Source: Clostridia bacterium (GTDB taxonomy: Bacteria; Bacillota; Clostridia; Christensenellales; Borkfalkiaceae). From it: DNA of 64,000 nucleotides. The position numbers were made by a program, and so were the translations under genes. Positions 16,016 to 24,324 of this stretch are shown here, one piece after another (positions within the stretch are counted from its first letter, which is position 1; every line of letters starts with the position of its first letter). Below the pieces are notes generated by a model, which was given only the letters and a program-made list of their open reading frames with translations, searched no databases and was not told where the DNA came from. The stretch covers positions 56,992 to 120,991 of the forward strand of contig CAAGHC010000058.1 of NCBI GenBank assembly GCA_900769565.1. The letters run 5' to 3'.

Positions 16016-16072
16016 TTGACACGGTGCGCGCGCGTATGTATAATATGAATTGCAACCAAATCAGTTGCAATT
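16016..16072 (+). promoter_or_regulatory. iscR promoter and IscR-type operator
   Basis: TTGACA at 16016-16021, a 17-bp spacer, and TATAAT at 16039-16044. A perfect 9-bp inverted repeat, AATTGCAAC at 16048-16056 and GTTGCAATT at 16064-16072 with a 7-bp spacer, covers the transcription start and ends at the AAGGAG ribosome site. It is the likely binding site for the IscR-like repressor encoded just downstream. Confidence 0.8.
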
Positions 16073-16082
16073 AAGGAGAGAG

Positions 16083-16481
16083 ATGAAACTATCGTCAAAA
16101 ACGCATTACGGATTGATGGCGTGTCACGTACTCGGTAGAAACTATCCCGATACGTCGGTATCGGCTAGTACGTTAGAGGCGCACATTGCAGTTTCGGGTA
16201 AATACCTTGAAAAAATTATGCGTATGCTTTCAAAACGCAATATAGTAAGCGCAAACCGTGGGGCGAGTGGCGGATATTTTTTAGCCCGTGCACCAAAAGA
16301 TATTACGGTTGGTGAAATCGTTCGCGCGCTAGAAGACGATATGGAAATAATCGAGTGTGTTAAGGATGGTGGCAAGTGTAAGTGTTGTCCGTCCCGTAGC
16401 GTTTGGAAAAAACTTTACGACGGGATAAACGACCTGCTTGATTCCATAACTTTACAACAGATGCTTGACGGGGAAGTGTAG
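16083..16481 (+). CDS. iscR: Rrf2-family Fe-S regulator (IscR-like)
   Basis: This 132-aa repressor has a winged helix (M-K-L-S-S-K-T-H-Y-G start; G-A-S-G-G-Y-F-L-A wing) and a Cys cluster C-V-K-D-G-G-K-C-K-C-C near residue 95-105 that can ligate an Fe-S cluster. IscR-like proteins repress Fe-S assembly genes when clusters are plentiful. It precedes iscS by 14 bp and has a perfect inverted repeat at its own promoter, so autoregulation is likely. ATG 16083 has AAGGAGAG at proper spacing; an earlier in-frame start at 16050 lies inside the operator and before the ribosome site. Confidence 0.9.
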   Translation: MKLSSKTHYGLMACHVLGRNYPDTSVSASTLEAHIAVSGKYLEKIMRMLSKRNIVSANRGASGGYFLARAPKDITVGEIVRALEDDMEIIECVKDGGKCKCCPSRSVWKKLYDGINDLLDSITLQQMLDGEV

Positions 16482-16495
16482 AGAAAGGAGAGATT

Positions 16496-17683
16496 ATGGT
16501 AAAAACGCCGATATATTTCGACCATGCGGCAACAACGCCCGTGGACAAACGAGTTTTAGAAAAAATGCTGCCGTATTTTACCGACGTTTTCGGTAACGCA
16601 AACAGTCAGCACGTTTTCGGCAGAGAGGCTGTCAAAGCAGTTGACGAGGCTAGAGATACGATTGCAAGTTTAATAAACGCCAAACCTAGCGAAGTTTATT
16701 TTACTTCGGGTGGAACGGAAAGTGACAACTGGGCGTTTCGTGGCGTAGCGCACGCTTTCAAGAAAAAGGGCAATCATTTGATAATCAGTCCATTAGAACA
16801 CGCCGCAATGCTTTCTACTGCAAAGGAACTTGAAAAAGAGGGCTTTAAGGTTAGTTTTATGAAGGTGGACGAGTATGGTTTCGTTGACCTTGAACACTTA
16901 AAAAGTATCATGACCGAACAAACGACTTTCGTTGGTTGCATGATGGCAAATAACGAAGTGGGCACGATAGAGCCTATAAAAGAAATTGCCCAAATCGCTC
17001 ACTCTTTCGGTGCAGTTTGCTTTACTGACGCAGTTCAGGCTGCCGGCGTACTCGATATAGACGTTAAGGATTTAGGCGTTGATTTAATGAGTATGAGTTC
17101 TCATAAAATTTACGGGCCGAAAGGCGTGGGTGCGCTCTATATTAGAAACGGATTAAGAATAGATAGCATTTTGACGGGTGGACATCAGGAAAGGACCAAA
17201 CGTGGTGGAACTACTAACGTGGCAGGCGTGGTAGGGTTTGCAGAAGCGTTCAAAATTGCAAAACAAGAATTGCAAGACAACTTTAACTACGTGTCTATGC
17301 TACGTGATAGGTTTATTGATAAAATTATTGAAAACGTACCGTTCGTTAAACTTAACGGACCGAGAGAAAAAAGACTTCCTGCGAACGCAGATTTTTCTTT
17401 CGAGTTTATTGAAGGCGAGTCAATACTGTTTAGCCTTGATTTAGCAGGCATAGCAGTTTCTTCGGGGTCGGCTTGTTCGTCGGGTTCGTTAGAACCGTCG
17501 CACGTTCTTCTCGCACTAGGCGTTGACGAAGCGCTCGCTCACGGTTCGATAAGATTTTCGTTTGGAAAGCACAACACGGTGGAAGAAGTTGATTATGCCG
17601 TAAAAACAATAAAAGAGGCGGTTGAAAGATTACGTGCAATGTCACCGCTATTCAAAGCACAAGGAGAAGTTAAATATGTATAG
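16496..17683 (+). CDS. iscS: cysteine desulfurase IscS/NifS
   Basis: This PLP enzyme removes sulfur from cysteine for Fe-S cluster and tRNA thiolation. The 395-aa product has Y-F-D-H-A-A-T-T-P-V at the N-terminus, the PLP-lysine motif S-S-H-K-I-Y-G-P-K-G, and the catalytic Cys loop S-S-G-S-A-C-S-S-G-S. The length is normal for IscS/NifS. It follows iscR and overlaps iscU by 8 bp, forming a minimal Firmicutes-type Isc operon without hscAB or fdx. Confidence 0.95.
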   Translation: MVKTPIYFDHAATTPVDKRVLEKMLPYFTDVFGNANSQHVFGREAVKAVDEARDTIASLINAKPSEVYFTSGGTESDNWAFRGVAHAFKKKGNHLIISPLEHAAMLSTAKELEKEGFKVSFMKVDEYGFVDLEHLKSIMTEQTTFVGCMMANNEVGTIEPIKEIAQIAHSFGAVCFTDAVQAAGVLDIDVKDLGVDLMSMSSHKIYGPKGVGALYIRNGLRIDSILTGGHQERTKRGGTTNVAGVVGFAEAFKIAKQELQDNFNYVSMLRDRFIDKIIENVPFVKLNGPREKRLPANADFSFEFIEGESILFSLDLAGIAVSSGSACSSGSLEPSHVLLALGVDEALAHGSIRFSFGKHNTVEEVDYAVKTIKEAVERLRAMSPLFKAQGEVKYV

Positions 17684-18047
17684 TGAAAAGGTAATGGAAG
17701 CATTTAAAAACCCCAAAAACGTAGGCGAAATTGAAAATCCGTCGGGAACGGGCTTGGTTGGTAATGCAAGCTGTGGCGATATCATGCAAATTACCCTTAA
17801 GATAGAAGATAATATTATTAAGGATGCAAAATTCAAAACTTTTGGCTGTGCAGCGGCGATTGCAACGAGTTCTACTGCAACTGATATGATTATCGGTATG
17901 ACCGTGGACGAGGCGCTAGAAGTTACCAACAAAAAGGTGGTTGAATGTTTGGGTGGACTACCTGCGCAAAAAATTCACTGCTCGGTTTTGGCAGAAGAGG
18001 CTATCAAAAAAGCCATTGAAGACTATAAAAGCAAACAAAATGCGTAA
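17676..18047 (+). CDS. iscU: Fe-S scaffold protein IscU/NifU-like
   Basis: This 123-aa scaffold assembles Fe-S clusters from IscS sulfur. The three ligand cysteines are visible in G-N-A-S-C-G-D, T-F-G-C-A-A-A and I-H-C-S-V-L-A, along with the conserved Asp after the first Cys. ATG 17676 has AAGGAG at 17661-17666 and overlaps the end of iscS by 8 bp, so translation is likely coupled. The operon ends at a 13-bp terminator. Confidence 0.95.
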   Translation: MYSEKVMEAFKNPKNVGEIENPSGTGLVGNASCGDIMQITLKIEDNIIKDAKFKTFGCAAAIATSSTATDMIIGMTVDEALEVTNKKVVECLGGLPAQKIHCSVLAEEAIKKAIEDYKSKQNA

Positions 18048-18080
18048 TTGTCAAAAAATAAGTAAATAGCAATCAAAATT

Positions 18081-18110
18081 AAAAGCGTTCGAATAGTTCG
18101 AACGCTTTTT
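18081..18110 (+). terminator. terminator of the iscRSU operon
   Basis: A 13-bp perfect stem (18081-18093 with 18097-18109) and 3-nt loop ends in a T-run. Confidence 0.85.
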
Positions 18111-18158
18111 GCATAATTTGACAAAATACGCACATAATACCTTTGACAAGGGGGAGTT

Positions 18159-18323
18159 ATGGACGATAAGTTTTTATGCGGTGTTCTGCTAGGTATGCTC
18201 GGCGGTGCTGTGCTTGTTACTAATTCCGTAAAGGCTAGAAAAATGGTTAAAGACGGACAAGACCAAGTTATTGATAAAGTAAGCGAGCTTACCAAAAACA
18301 ATAAGAAAAATCCGCAAGAATAA
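18159..18323 (+). CDS. small membrane protein, YtxH-like
   Basis: This 54-aa protein begins M-D-D-K-F-L-C-G-V-L-L-G-M-L-G-G-A and has one glycine-zipper-type membrane segment followed by a basic, amphipathic tail. The layout resembles YtxH-domain proteins, but the match is weak. AGGGGGAG at 18149-18156 is a strong ribosome site. It lies between two terminators and so has its own transcript. No clear promoter was identified. Confidence 0.7.
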   Translation: MDDKFLCGVLLGMLGGAVLVTNSVKARKMVKDGQDQVIDKVSELTKNNKKNPQE

Positions 18324-18357
18324 CAATCGGCTTACGTAAGAGCCTAAACAAAAAATT

Positions 18358-18390
18358 AAAATGACGGGTGCGCCCGTCATTTTATTTAAA
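18358..18390 (+). terminator. terminator after the small membrane protein
   Basis: An 11-bp perfect stem (18358-18368 with 18373-18383), loop TGCG, then T-rich. Confidence 0.8.
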
Positions 18391-18394
18391 ATCG

Positions 18395-18423
18395 TTGCTT
18401 AAATTTACAAAATATGGTAATAT
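18395..18423 (+). promoter_or_regulatory. ruvX promoter, leaderless architecture
   Basis: TTGCTT at 18395-18400, a 17-bp spacer, TAATAT at 18418-18423, then 6 nt to the GTG start at 18430. No ribosome site is present. Confidence 0.65.
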
Positions 18424-18429
18424 AATTAA

Positions 18430-18858
18430 GTGGAAAGATTTCTGTGCCTTGATATAGGCGATAAAAGAATAGGTATTGCGGTTTCGGACCCGTTTAATAG
18501 TTACGCTTTGCCCGTGCAAACTTACGTGCGCAAAAATTTACCTACCGATTTAGCGGGAATAATTGAAATTGCAAAGCAAAAGTGTGTAACGGCTATCGTT
18601 TGCGGACTGCCCGTCAATTTTGACGGCACGCCGTCCGTTCAAACCCAAAAAGCAAAGTTTTTTATCGAAAAACTTCAAGAACAATCGGGTTTAGCAATTC
18701 ACACGGTAGACGAGCGTTGCTCTACTTGCGAAGCTGAAGAAACTTTGATTTCTCAAGGTAAAAGCAGGGGCGAGCGAAAGCAGTTTGTAGACGCACTAGC
18801 GGCGGCGACTATTCTACAGGGGTTTTTAAACGATTATAACAAAAATAAAAAGAGTTAA
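18430..18858 (+). CDS. ruvX: RuvX/YqgF RNase-H-fold nuclease
   Basis: This 142-aa protein is of the YqgF family, implicated in 16S rRNA maturation and Holliday-junction processing. It has C-L-D-I-G-D-K-R-I-G-I-A-V-S at the N-terminus, G-L-P-V-N-F-D-G in the middle, the D-E-R-C-S-T motif, and D-A-L-A-A-A-T-I-L near the C-terminus; the acidic catalytic residues are kept. Its GTG start lies 6 nt after a -10 box. The DUF1292 gene follows, a neighbourhood also known from Bacillus (yrrK-yrzB). Confidence 0.92.
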   Translation: MERFLCLDIGDKRIGIAVSDPFNSYALPVQTYVRKNLPTDLAGIIEIAKQKCVTAIVCGLPVNFDGTPSVQTQKAKFFIEKLQEQSGLAIHTVDERCSTCEAEETLISQGKSRGERKQFVDALAAATILQGFLNDYNKNKKS

Positions 18859-18873
18859 ACAAGGAGATTTATC

Positions 18874-19248
18874 ATGAGCGAAAAAGAAAAGAAATGCACT
18901 TGCGGTTGTGACGAACATTCCTGCGAATGTGAAGAACACGAATGTGATTGTGGTTGTGAAGACGATATCGTTGAACTCACTACCGACGACGGAAAGAAAC
19001 TTAAATTCTACTTTGTAGGCACTATTGAATACAAGGGTAAAAACTACTCTGCATTCGAGCCTGCTGAACAAATGGAAGGCATTGAAGACGACGACCTTAT
19101 CATCTTCGAACTTGCTGGTGACGACGAAGAAACGGCTGACCTTTTACCAGTAGAAGACGACGCACTTTTAGACGAAGTTTTCGAAGAATTCTGCCGTGTT
19201 TTAGAAGAAGACGAACTTGCAGAAGAGGCGCAATCGTTAGAAAAATAA
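18874..19248 (+). CDS. DUF1292 protein with Cys-rich N-terminus
   Basis: This 124-aa acidic cytosolic protein has a DUF1292 core (residues about 30-95: D-D-I-V-E-L-T-T-D-D-G-K to D-L-L-P-V-E-D-D). The first 28 residues contain eight cysteines (8, 10, 12, 17, 19, 24, 26, 28) and two histidines in C-x-C repeats, which suggests a metal-binding or redox appendage. The family role is unknown. It is preceded by AAGGAG and follows ruvX by 15 bp. Confidence 0.8.
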   Translation: MSEKEKKCTCGCDEHSCECEEHECDCGCEDDIVELTTDDGKKLKFYFVGTIEYKGKNYSAFEPAEQMEGIEDDDLIIFELAGDDEETADLLPVEDDALLDEVFEEFCRVLEEDELAEEAQSLEK

Positions 19249-19266
19249 TTTATCGATAAAAAAACA

Positions 19267-19297
19267 AGGCGTTCGTAGTGCGAGCGCCTATTTTTTT
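19267..19297 (+). terminator. terminator before rpsB
   Basis: A 9-bp stem (19267-19275 with 19281-19289) is followed by a T-run. Confidence 0.8.
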
Positions 19298-19339
19298 GCT
19301 TTTTTTTGGTTAAAACTTTTAAAAATCGCTTAAAAATCC

Positions 19340-19490
19340 TTGCTATGCAAGATAAATTGTGCTAAAATGTATTGGCTAAAAAATTCACACCTATCCGTTT
19401 TCGGTCGTTCGTGTTCCCTAAAAAAACATTTATCTCGGGGAATTGATACCGATAAAAAAGGCGGTAGGGAGGAATAACGGAGGAATTATT
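19340..19490 (+). promoter_or_regulatory. rpsB-tsf promoter and leader
   Basis: TTGCTA at 19340-19345, a 17-bp spacer, TAAAAT at 19363-19368. About 115 nt of leader follows before ATG 19491, which has GGAGG at 19480-19484. Leaders of this gene often carry autoregulatory structure; no known motif was identified here. Confidence 0.65.
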
Positions 19491-20243
19491 ATGGCAGTTA
19501 TCACAATGAAACAGCTCTTAGAAACGGGCGTTCACTTCGGTCACCAAACCAAGCGTTGGAATCCGAAGATGAAGAAGTACATCTACGGCGAAAGAAACGG
19601 TATTCATATCGTTAACCTTGAACAAACCGTAGAGCTTATCGAAAAGGATGCATATCCTTTCGTAGTTGAAACCGTTAAACAGGGCAAAAGCGTACTTTTC
19701 GTAGGTACTAAAAAGCAAGCTCAAGACGCTATCAAAGAAGAAGCAGAAAGATGTGGTCAATACTACATCAATTCTAGATGGCTCGGCGGTACGTTGACCA
19801 ACTTCAAGACCATTAGGTCAAGAGTTGAAAGACTTAACAAGCTTAACAACATGGAAAAGATGGGCGAATTCGACCTTCTTCCCAAAAAGGAAGTTATCCA
19901 ACTCAAGGCTGAAAGAGATAAACTCGAAACCAACCTTGGCGGTATCAAGGATATGAGAAGTCTTCCTGGTCTTATGTTTATCGTAGACCCCTCTCAAGAA
20001 GACATTGCAGTTATGGAAGCAAGAAAACTTCGCATTCCTATCGTAGCAATTACCGATACCAACTGCGACCCCGACCTTATCGACCACGTAATCCCTGGTA
20101 ACGACGACGCTATCAGAGCAGTTAAACTCATTGCATCAGTTATCGCAGATGCTGTTATCGAAGCAAACCAAGGCGAACAACTTGCTAAAGAAGAAGTTGC
20201 TGAAGAAGTAACCGAAGAAGTTGCTACCGAACAAGCAGAATAA
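19491..20243 (+). CDS. rpsB: 30S ribosomal protein S2
   Basis: S2 is a small-subunit protein of 250 aa here. It has the family start [18 protein letters not shown] and the later [11 protein letters not shown] and D-T-N-C-D-P motifs. The C-terminal 20 residues are an acidic Glu/Ala/Thr tail. ATG 19491 is chosen because GGAGGAATTATT lies before it and it gives the conserved N-terminus. It pairs with tsf downstream, the standard order. Confidence 0.97.
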   Translation: MAVITMKQLLETGVHFGHQTKRWNPKMKKYIYGERNGIHIVNLEQTVELIEKDAYPFVVETVKQGKSVLFVGTKKQAQDAIKEEAERCGQYYINSRWLGGTLTNFKTIRSRVERLNKLNNMEKMGEFDLLPKKEVIQLKAERDKLETNLGGIKDMRSLPGLMFIVDPSQEDIAVMEARKLRIPIVAITDTNCDPDLIDHVIPGNDDAIRAVKLIASVIADAVIEANQGEQLAKEEVAEEVTEEVATEQAE

Positions 20244-20281
20244 TTTTCATAAATTTAAGATATTAAGGGAGATATATAATT

Positions 20282-21175
20282 ATGTTTACTAGTAAAGACG
20301 TAATGGAACTCCGTAAAAAAACGGGGGCAGGCGTTGCAGATTGCCAAAAGGCTTTAAAAGAAACCGAAGGCAACATGGAAAAGGCCGTTGACTATTTAAG
20401 AGAAAAAGGTATTGCTACCGCTGCTAAAAAGGCATCAAGAATTGCTGCAGAAGGTATCGTTGCTGCTAAAATTAAGGGTAACGTTGGCGTTTTAGTAGAA
20501 GTTAACTGCGAAACCGACTTCGTTGCAAAGGGCGACCAATACAAGGCATTCGTTGATAGCGTTGCAGACTTTGTTTGCGATAACGACGTTGCTGATATCA
20601 ACGCTTTAGTTGCTGCTAAAAACGAAGAAACTATCGCTGCTACCGCTAAAATCGGTGAAAAGATTGCTATTCGTCGTTTTGCTAAATATCAAGCAGAAGG
20701 CGGTATCGTTGAAACTTATATCCACATGGGTGGTAAGGTTGGCGTACTCGTTGAAGTTTGCGGTTGCACTTGCGATTCTGCAAAAGAACTCGCTCACGAC
20801 GTTGCTCTTCAAATCGCTGCATCTAAACCCCTTTATCTCGTAGCTGACGAAGTTCCTGCTGACGTAATCGAACACGAAAAGGAAATCTTACTCGCTCAAA
20901 TCCAAAACGACCCCAAACTTGCTAATAAACCCGAAATGGTTATCAACAAGATGGTAGAAGGTAAAATCAACAAGTACTACGACGAAAACTGCTTAATGAA
21001 ACAAGCTTTCGTTAAAGACCCCTCTATCAACATTGAAAAGCTCGTAAAGACTTACGGCGACAAGATGGGCAAAGAACTCTCTATCAAACGTTTTACCAGA
21101 TTTGAAATGGGCGAAGGTTTAGAAAAGAGAAACGACGACTTCGCAGCAGAAGTTGAAGCTCAAATGAAGAAATAA
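20282..21175 (+). CDS. tsf: elongation factor Ts
   Basis: This is the guanine-nucleotide exchange factor for EF-Tu. The 297-aa product has the UBA-like N-terminus with L-R-K-K-T-G-A-G-V-A-D-C-Q-K-A-L, the core T-D-F-V-A motif (here E-T-D-F-V-A-K) and two core subdomains, with the full bacterial length. A GGGAG ribosome site precedes it. Co-transcribed with rpsB, 38 bp apart, and followed by a terminator. Confidence 0.97.
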   Translation: MFTSKDVMELRKKTGAGVADCQKALKETEGNMEKAVDYLREKGIATAAKKASRIAAEGIVAAKIKGNVGVLVEVNCETDFVAKGDQYKAFVDSVADFVCDNDVADINALVAAKNEETIAATAKIGEKIAIRRFAKYQAEGGIVETYIHMGGKVGVLVEVCGCTCDSAKELAHDVALQIAASKPLYLVADEVPADVIEHEKEILLAQIQNDPKLANKPEMVINKMVEGKINKYYDENCLMKQAFVKDPSINIEKLVKTYGDKMGKELSIKRFTRFEMGEGLEKRNDDFAAEVEAQMKK

Positions 21176-21198
21176 TTAACCTTTAGGTTAAATAAAAT

Positions 21199-21228
21199 AA
21201 GGCTATCTTTTTCGATAGCCTTTTTTGT
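21199..21228 (+). terminator. terminator of rpsB-tsf
   Basis: A 9-bp perfect stem (21199-21207 with 21214-21222) and T6 run. Confidence 0.85.
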
Positions 21229-21309
21229 TTAATAATGCATGCTTTGGCAAATAACCTAACCGCAAAAGCGAGAAATTTTATGTTTTTTCGTTCTATGTTC
21301 GATTAGGTA

Positions 21310-21338
21310 TGGACAAATTGAAGAAAATAGTATATAAT
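21310..21338 (+). promoter_or_regulatory. promoter of the pyrH-rseP operon
   Basis: TGGACA at 21310-21315, a 17-bp spacer, TATAAT at 21333-21338; AAGGAG at 21370-21375 precedes pyrH. Confidence 0.75.
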
Positions 21339-21383
21339 AATTTAGATAAACGTCCGCTTATAACGGAAATAAGGAGAATATAA

Positions 21384-22091
21384 ATGCAAAAGGCGATTTA
21401 CAAAAGGGTATTGATTAAACTTTCGGGCGAAGCGCTTGCAGGTGAAAAGGGTAACGGCATAGAAGAAAAAGTTCTTTCTAAAATGGTTGAGCAAATTATT
21501 GCGGTAAAAGACCTTGGCGTAGAAGTTGGTATCGTAGTTGGTGGTGGTAACTTCTGGCGTGGCAGACAAGGTACGGAAATGGATAGAAGCGCTGCAGACC
21601 ATATGGGTATGCTTGCAACCGTGCTTAATGCGCTTGCTATTCAAGACGCTTTAGAAAGAAAGGGCGTGCCTACTCGTGTTCAAACTGCGCTCACAATCAC
21701 TAGGGTTGCAGAACCGTATATTTTAAGAAAGGCTATGAGCCATTTGGGTAAGGGCAGAATAGTAATATTCGCTTGTGGTACGGGTAACCCATACTTTACT
21801 ACAGATACGGCTGCTGCATTGCGTACGGCTGAAATCGGCGCAGAAGTATTGTTGCTTGCAAAGAACGTTGACGGCATATACGATTCCGACCCCAAGATTA
21901 ATCCTAACGCTAAAAAGCTTGACAGCGTATCTTATAAAGATTACATTGCGCAAGGTCTTAAGGCAATGGATACCACGGCAATCACTATTTGCATGGAAAA
22001 TAAAATACCCGTTCTCGCATTCGGCTTGTTTGAAGAAAACTCGCTCGTTCGTGCGGTATGTGGCGAAACTATCGGCACGCTAATTAAATAG
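21384..22091 (+). CDS. pyrH: uridylate kinase (UMP kinase)
   Basis: This enzyme phosphorylates UMP to UDP and is an amino-acid-kinase-fold protein specific to bacteria. The 235-aa product has K-L-S-G-E-A-L-A-G at the N-terminus, V-V-G-G-G-N-F-W-R-G, and D-T-A-A-A-L-R-T-A-E-I-G-A-E followed by K-N-V-D-G-I-Y-D-S-D-P. It heads the pyrH-frr-uppS-cdsA-dxr-rseP run. Confidence 0.96.
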   Translation: MQKAIYKRVLIKLSGEALAGEKGNGIEEKVLSKMVEQIIAVKDLGVEVGIVVGGGNFWRGRQGTEMDRSAADHMGMLATVLNALAIQDALERKGVPTRVQTALTITRVAEPYILRKAMSHLGKGRIVIFACGTGNPYFTTDTAAALRTAEIGAEVLLLAKNVDGIYDSDPKINPNAKKLDSVSYKDYIAQGLKAMDTTAITICMENKIPVLAFGLFEENSLVRAVCGETIGTLIK

Positions 22092-22217
22092 TAGTTACCG
22101 ATAGTGCTCTCGATTGATTTTTAAAGATAAAACGACAAACGATATGCGATAGGTCGCAGAGCAAAATTAAAATAAAAACACAAAACTAAACATAGATTAG
22201 AGATAAGGAGAATTATT

Positions 22218-22793
22218 ATGGCTATACAGAACGAACAATACGATATGATTATGATGGAATTGCTTGAAAGAACGGAAAAGACCGTTTCAGTTTTAAATGG
22301 CGAATACGTAACCATTCGTGCAGGCAGGGCAAACCCACACATTTTAGACAAGGTGCTCGTTGATTATTACGGAACGCCCACCCCCATCAACCAAGTAGGT
22401 AACCTTTCTGTTACCGAAGGTAGATGTTTGGTAATCGCACCGTGGGATGCAAGCATGCTTAAGATTATCGAAAAACAACTTTTAGCAGAAAATTTAGGCA
22501 TTACCCCCATTAACGACGGTAAGGTAATAAGATTAGTTTTCCCTGCGCTTACTGAAGAGAGAAGAAAAGAACTTGTTAAGCAAATTAAAAAGATGGCGGA
22601 AGACAGCAAGGTTGCAACCAGAAATATTCGTCGTGACGGTATGGATGCTATCAAAAAGATGAAGAACAACAAGGAACTTTCTGAAGACGAACACGCAATC
22701 TGTGAAAAGGAAATTGATAAAGTTATTTCTGAAACCATAGACAAAATAGATAAACTTTGCGCCGATAAAGAAAAGGACGTAATGTCCGTATAA
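22218..22793 (+). CDS. frr: ribosome recycling factor
   Basis: RRF splits terminated ribosomes together with EF-G. The 191-aa product shows T-I-R-A-G-R-A-N-P-H-I-L-D, I-R-L-V-F-P-A-L-T-E-E-R-R-K-E-L and the C-terminal helix. The AAGGAG ribosome site is strong. Its stop overlaps the uppS start (TAATG), giving translational coupling. The 126-bp gap from pyrH shows no clear signal. Confidence 0.96.
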   Translation: MAIQNEQYDMIMMELLERTEKTVSVLNGEYVTIRAGRANPHILDKVLVDYYGTPTPINQVGNLSVTEGRCLVIAPWDASMLKIIEKQLLAENLGITPINDGKVIRLVFPALTEERRKELVKQIKKMAEDSKVATRNIRRDGMDAIKKMKNNKELSEDEHAICEKEIDKVISETIDKIDKLCADKEKDVMSV

Positions 22794-23479
22794 TGGAAGG
22801 GGCAAAGATTCCGTTACACGTCGGAATAATTATGGACGGCAACGGCAGATGGGCAGTAAGTCGTGGTAAAAAGCGTTCTTACGGTCATCACGTTGGGTCG
22901 GAAAACGTGGACAGGGTAGTTTCTTGCGCTTTTGAGCGTGGGGTTAAAACGCTTACACTTTACGCCTTTTCTTCGGAAAACTGGGCTCGTCCCAAGGAAG
23001 AAGTCGACGAGTTGATGAAACTTTTAAAAACTTATTTTAAAAAGTTTATCAATAAGATTTTGAAAAACGACGTTAGATTAGTCGTTATAGGTGGAAGAGC
23101 GGAATTGACCGACGACCTTGTTAAGACGATAGAAAAAGCAGAAGAGCAAAGTAAGGATAATAGTGCGCACACGCTTATCGTTGCGCTTAACTACGGTGGC
23201 AGGCAGGAAATCGTTAACAGCGTGAACCGTTTGATTGAAAAAGGTGAGCAAGTTACCGTTGATTCAATCTCAAAAAATCTTTACACGGCCGAATTCGGTG
23301 AGCCCGACCTTATTATTAGGACGGGTGGGGAATATCGATTATCCAACTTTTTGCTCTATCAGGGTGCGTACAGCGAATTGTACTTTACGCCCGTGTTGTG
23401 GCCGGACTTCGACCAAGTAGAATTAGATAAAGCGCTAGACTCTTTTGCGCAAAGGAAAAGGCGTTTCGGGAAGGTATGA
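22793..23479 (+). CDS. uppS: isoprenyl transferase (undecaprenyl diphosphate synthase)
   Basis: This cis-prenyltransferase makes undecaprenyl diphosphate, the lipid carrier for wall precursors. The 228-aa product has I-M-D-G-N-G-R-W-A near residue 13 (catalytic Asp), T-L-Y-A-F-S-S-E-N-W, L-N-Y-G-G-R-Q-E-I and R-T-G-G-E-Y-R-L-S-N-F-L-L. The last block is usually R-T-S-G or R-T-G-G followed by E-x-R-x-S-N-F. It follows frr with overlapping stop and start codons. Confidence 0.96.
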   Translation: MEGAKIPLHVGIIMDGNGRWAVSRGKKRSYGHHVGSENVDRVVSCAFERGVKTLTLYAFSSENWARPKEEVDELMKLLKTYFKKFINKILKNDVRLVVIGGRAELTDDLVKTIEKAEEQSKDNSAHTLIVALNYGGRQEIVNSVNRLIEKGEQVTVDSISKNLYTAEFGEPDLIIRTGGEYRLSNFLLYQGAYSELYFTPVLWPDFDQVELDKALDSFAQRKRRFGKV

Positions 23480-23482
23480 TAA

Positions 23483-24310
23483 ATGCTTAAAAGAACTATT
23501 ACGGGTGCTTGTTATATAGCAGTCATTGCAGGGTTTTTCCTGCTACGAGAATTTGTGGACCAAAGATTGTTCCACCTGCTTACTTGCGCCTTTATAGTGC
23601 TTGGAACTATTGAACTTGTAAGAATGTTACGCCCCTATTTAATTAAGGGCGCGTTCGTTTTGGCAATAGTATATTCGGCATTATTCGTGCCCCTGTATTT
23701 CCTTACGGAAAACTATCTGTTTAGAGGTTGGGGTTGGATGTTGCCTATTGACCTTGCGCTAGTGTTGATGATTGCAATATCGGTAATCGCTCTAGTTAAA
23801 AAGGTAGAAGAAAGGCAATTTTTAGTAAGTTTAGTACCATTTATTTATCCGTCGCTACTCTTACTTTTTATGCTAATTGCAAACGACATGGGAAATAATG
23901 CGTTTATCGTACTGCTCTTATCGTTTGTCGTTGCGCCTTGTGCGGACGTTTTTGCATATTTAGTTGGCAGTTTAATAGGTGGAAAGAAACTCTGTCCTAA
24001 ATTAAGCCCTAAAAAGACTTGGTCGGGTGCAATCGGTGGGGTTTTTGGTGGCGTTGTAGGCGCGCTTGTAGTGTACTTTATATTTACCCCGAAAGTAAAC
24101 TTTTTTTCGCCCGTGTTACTATTTGTTATAGTGGGGTTAGTTGCTAGCGTGCTTACAGAAATCGGCGACTTATTCGAAAGTTATATTAAGCGTAAAGTAG
24201 GGGTAAAAGATTCTGGTAAACTTCTTCCGGGGCACGGTGGAATTTTAGACCGTATTGACGGTATGATGTTTGCGGTAGTGTTCATCACGATAGTATTTTT
24301 ATTAGTGTAA
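23483..24310 (+). CDS. cdsA: phosphatidate cytidylyltransferase
   Basis: This membrane enzyme makes CDP-diacylglycerol from phosphatidate and CTP. The 275-aa product has about seven or eight transmembrane segments and the C-terminal signature in [12 protein letters not shown], then [10 protein letters not shown] and [16 protein letters not shown]. It starts 3 bp after uppS and is part of the same operon. Confidence 0.95.
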   Translation: MLKRTITGACYIAVIAGFFLLREFVDQRLFHLLTCAFIVLGTIELVRMLRPYLIKGAFVLAIVYSALFVPLYFLTENYLFRGWGWMLPIDLALVLMIAISVIALVKKVEERQFLVSLVPFIYPSLLLLFMLIANDMGNNAFIVLLLSFVVAPCADVFAYLVGSLIGGKKLCPKLSPKKTWSGAIGGVFGGVVGALVVYFIFTPKVNFFSPVLLFVIVGLVASVLTEIGDLFESYIKRKVGVKDSGKLLPGHGGILDRIDGMMFAVVFITIVFLLV

Positions 24311-24324
24311 TATAAGGATAAACA

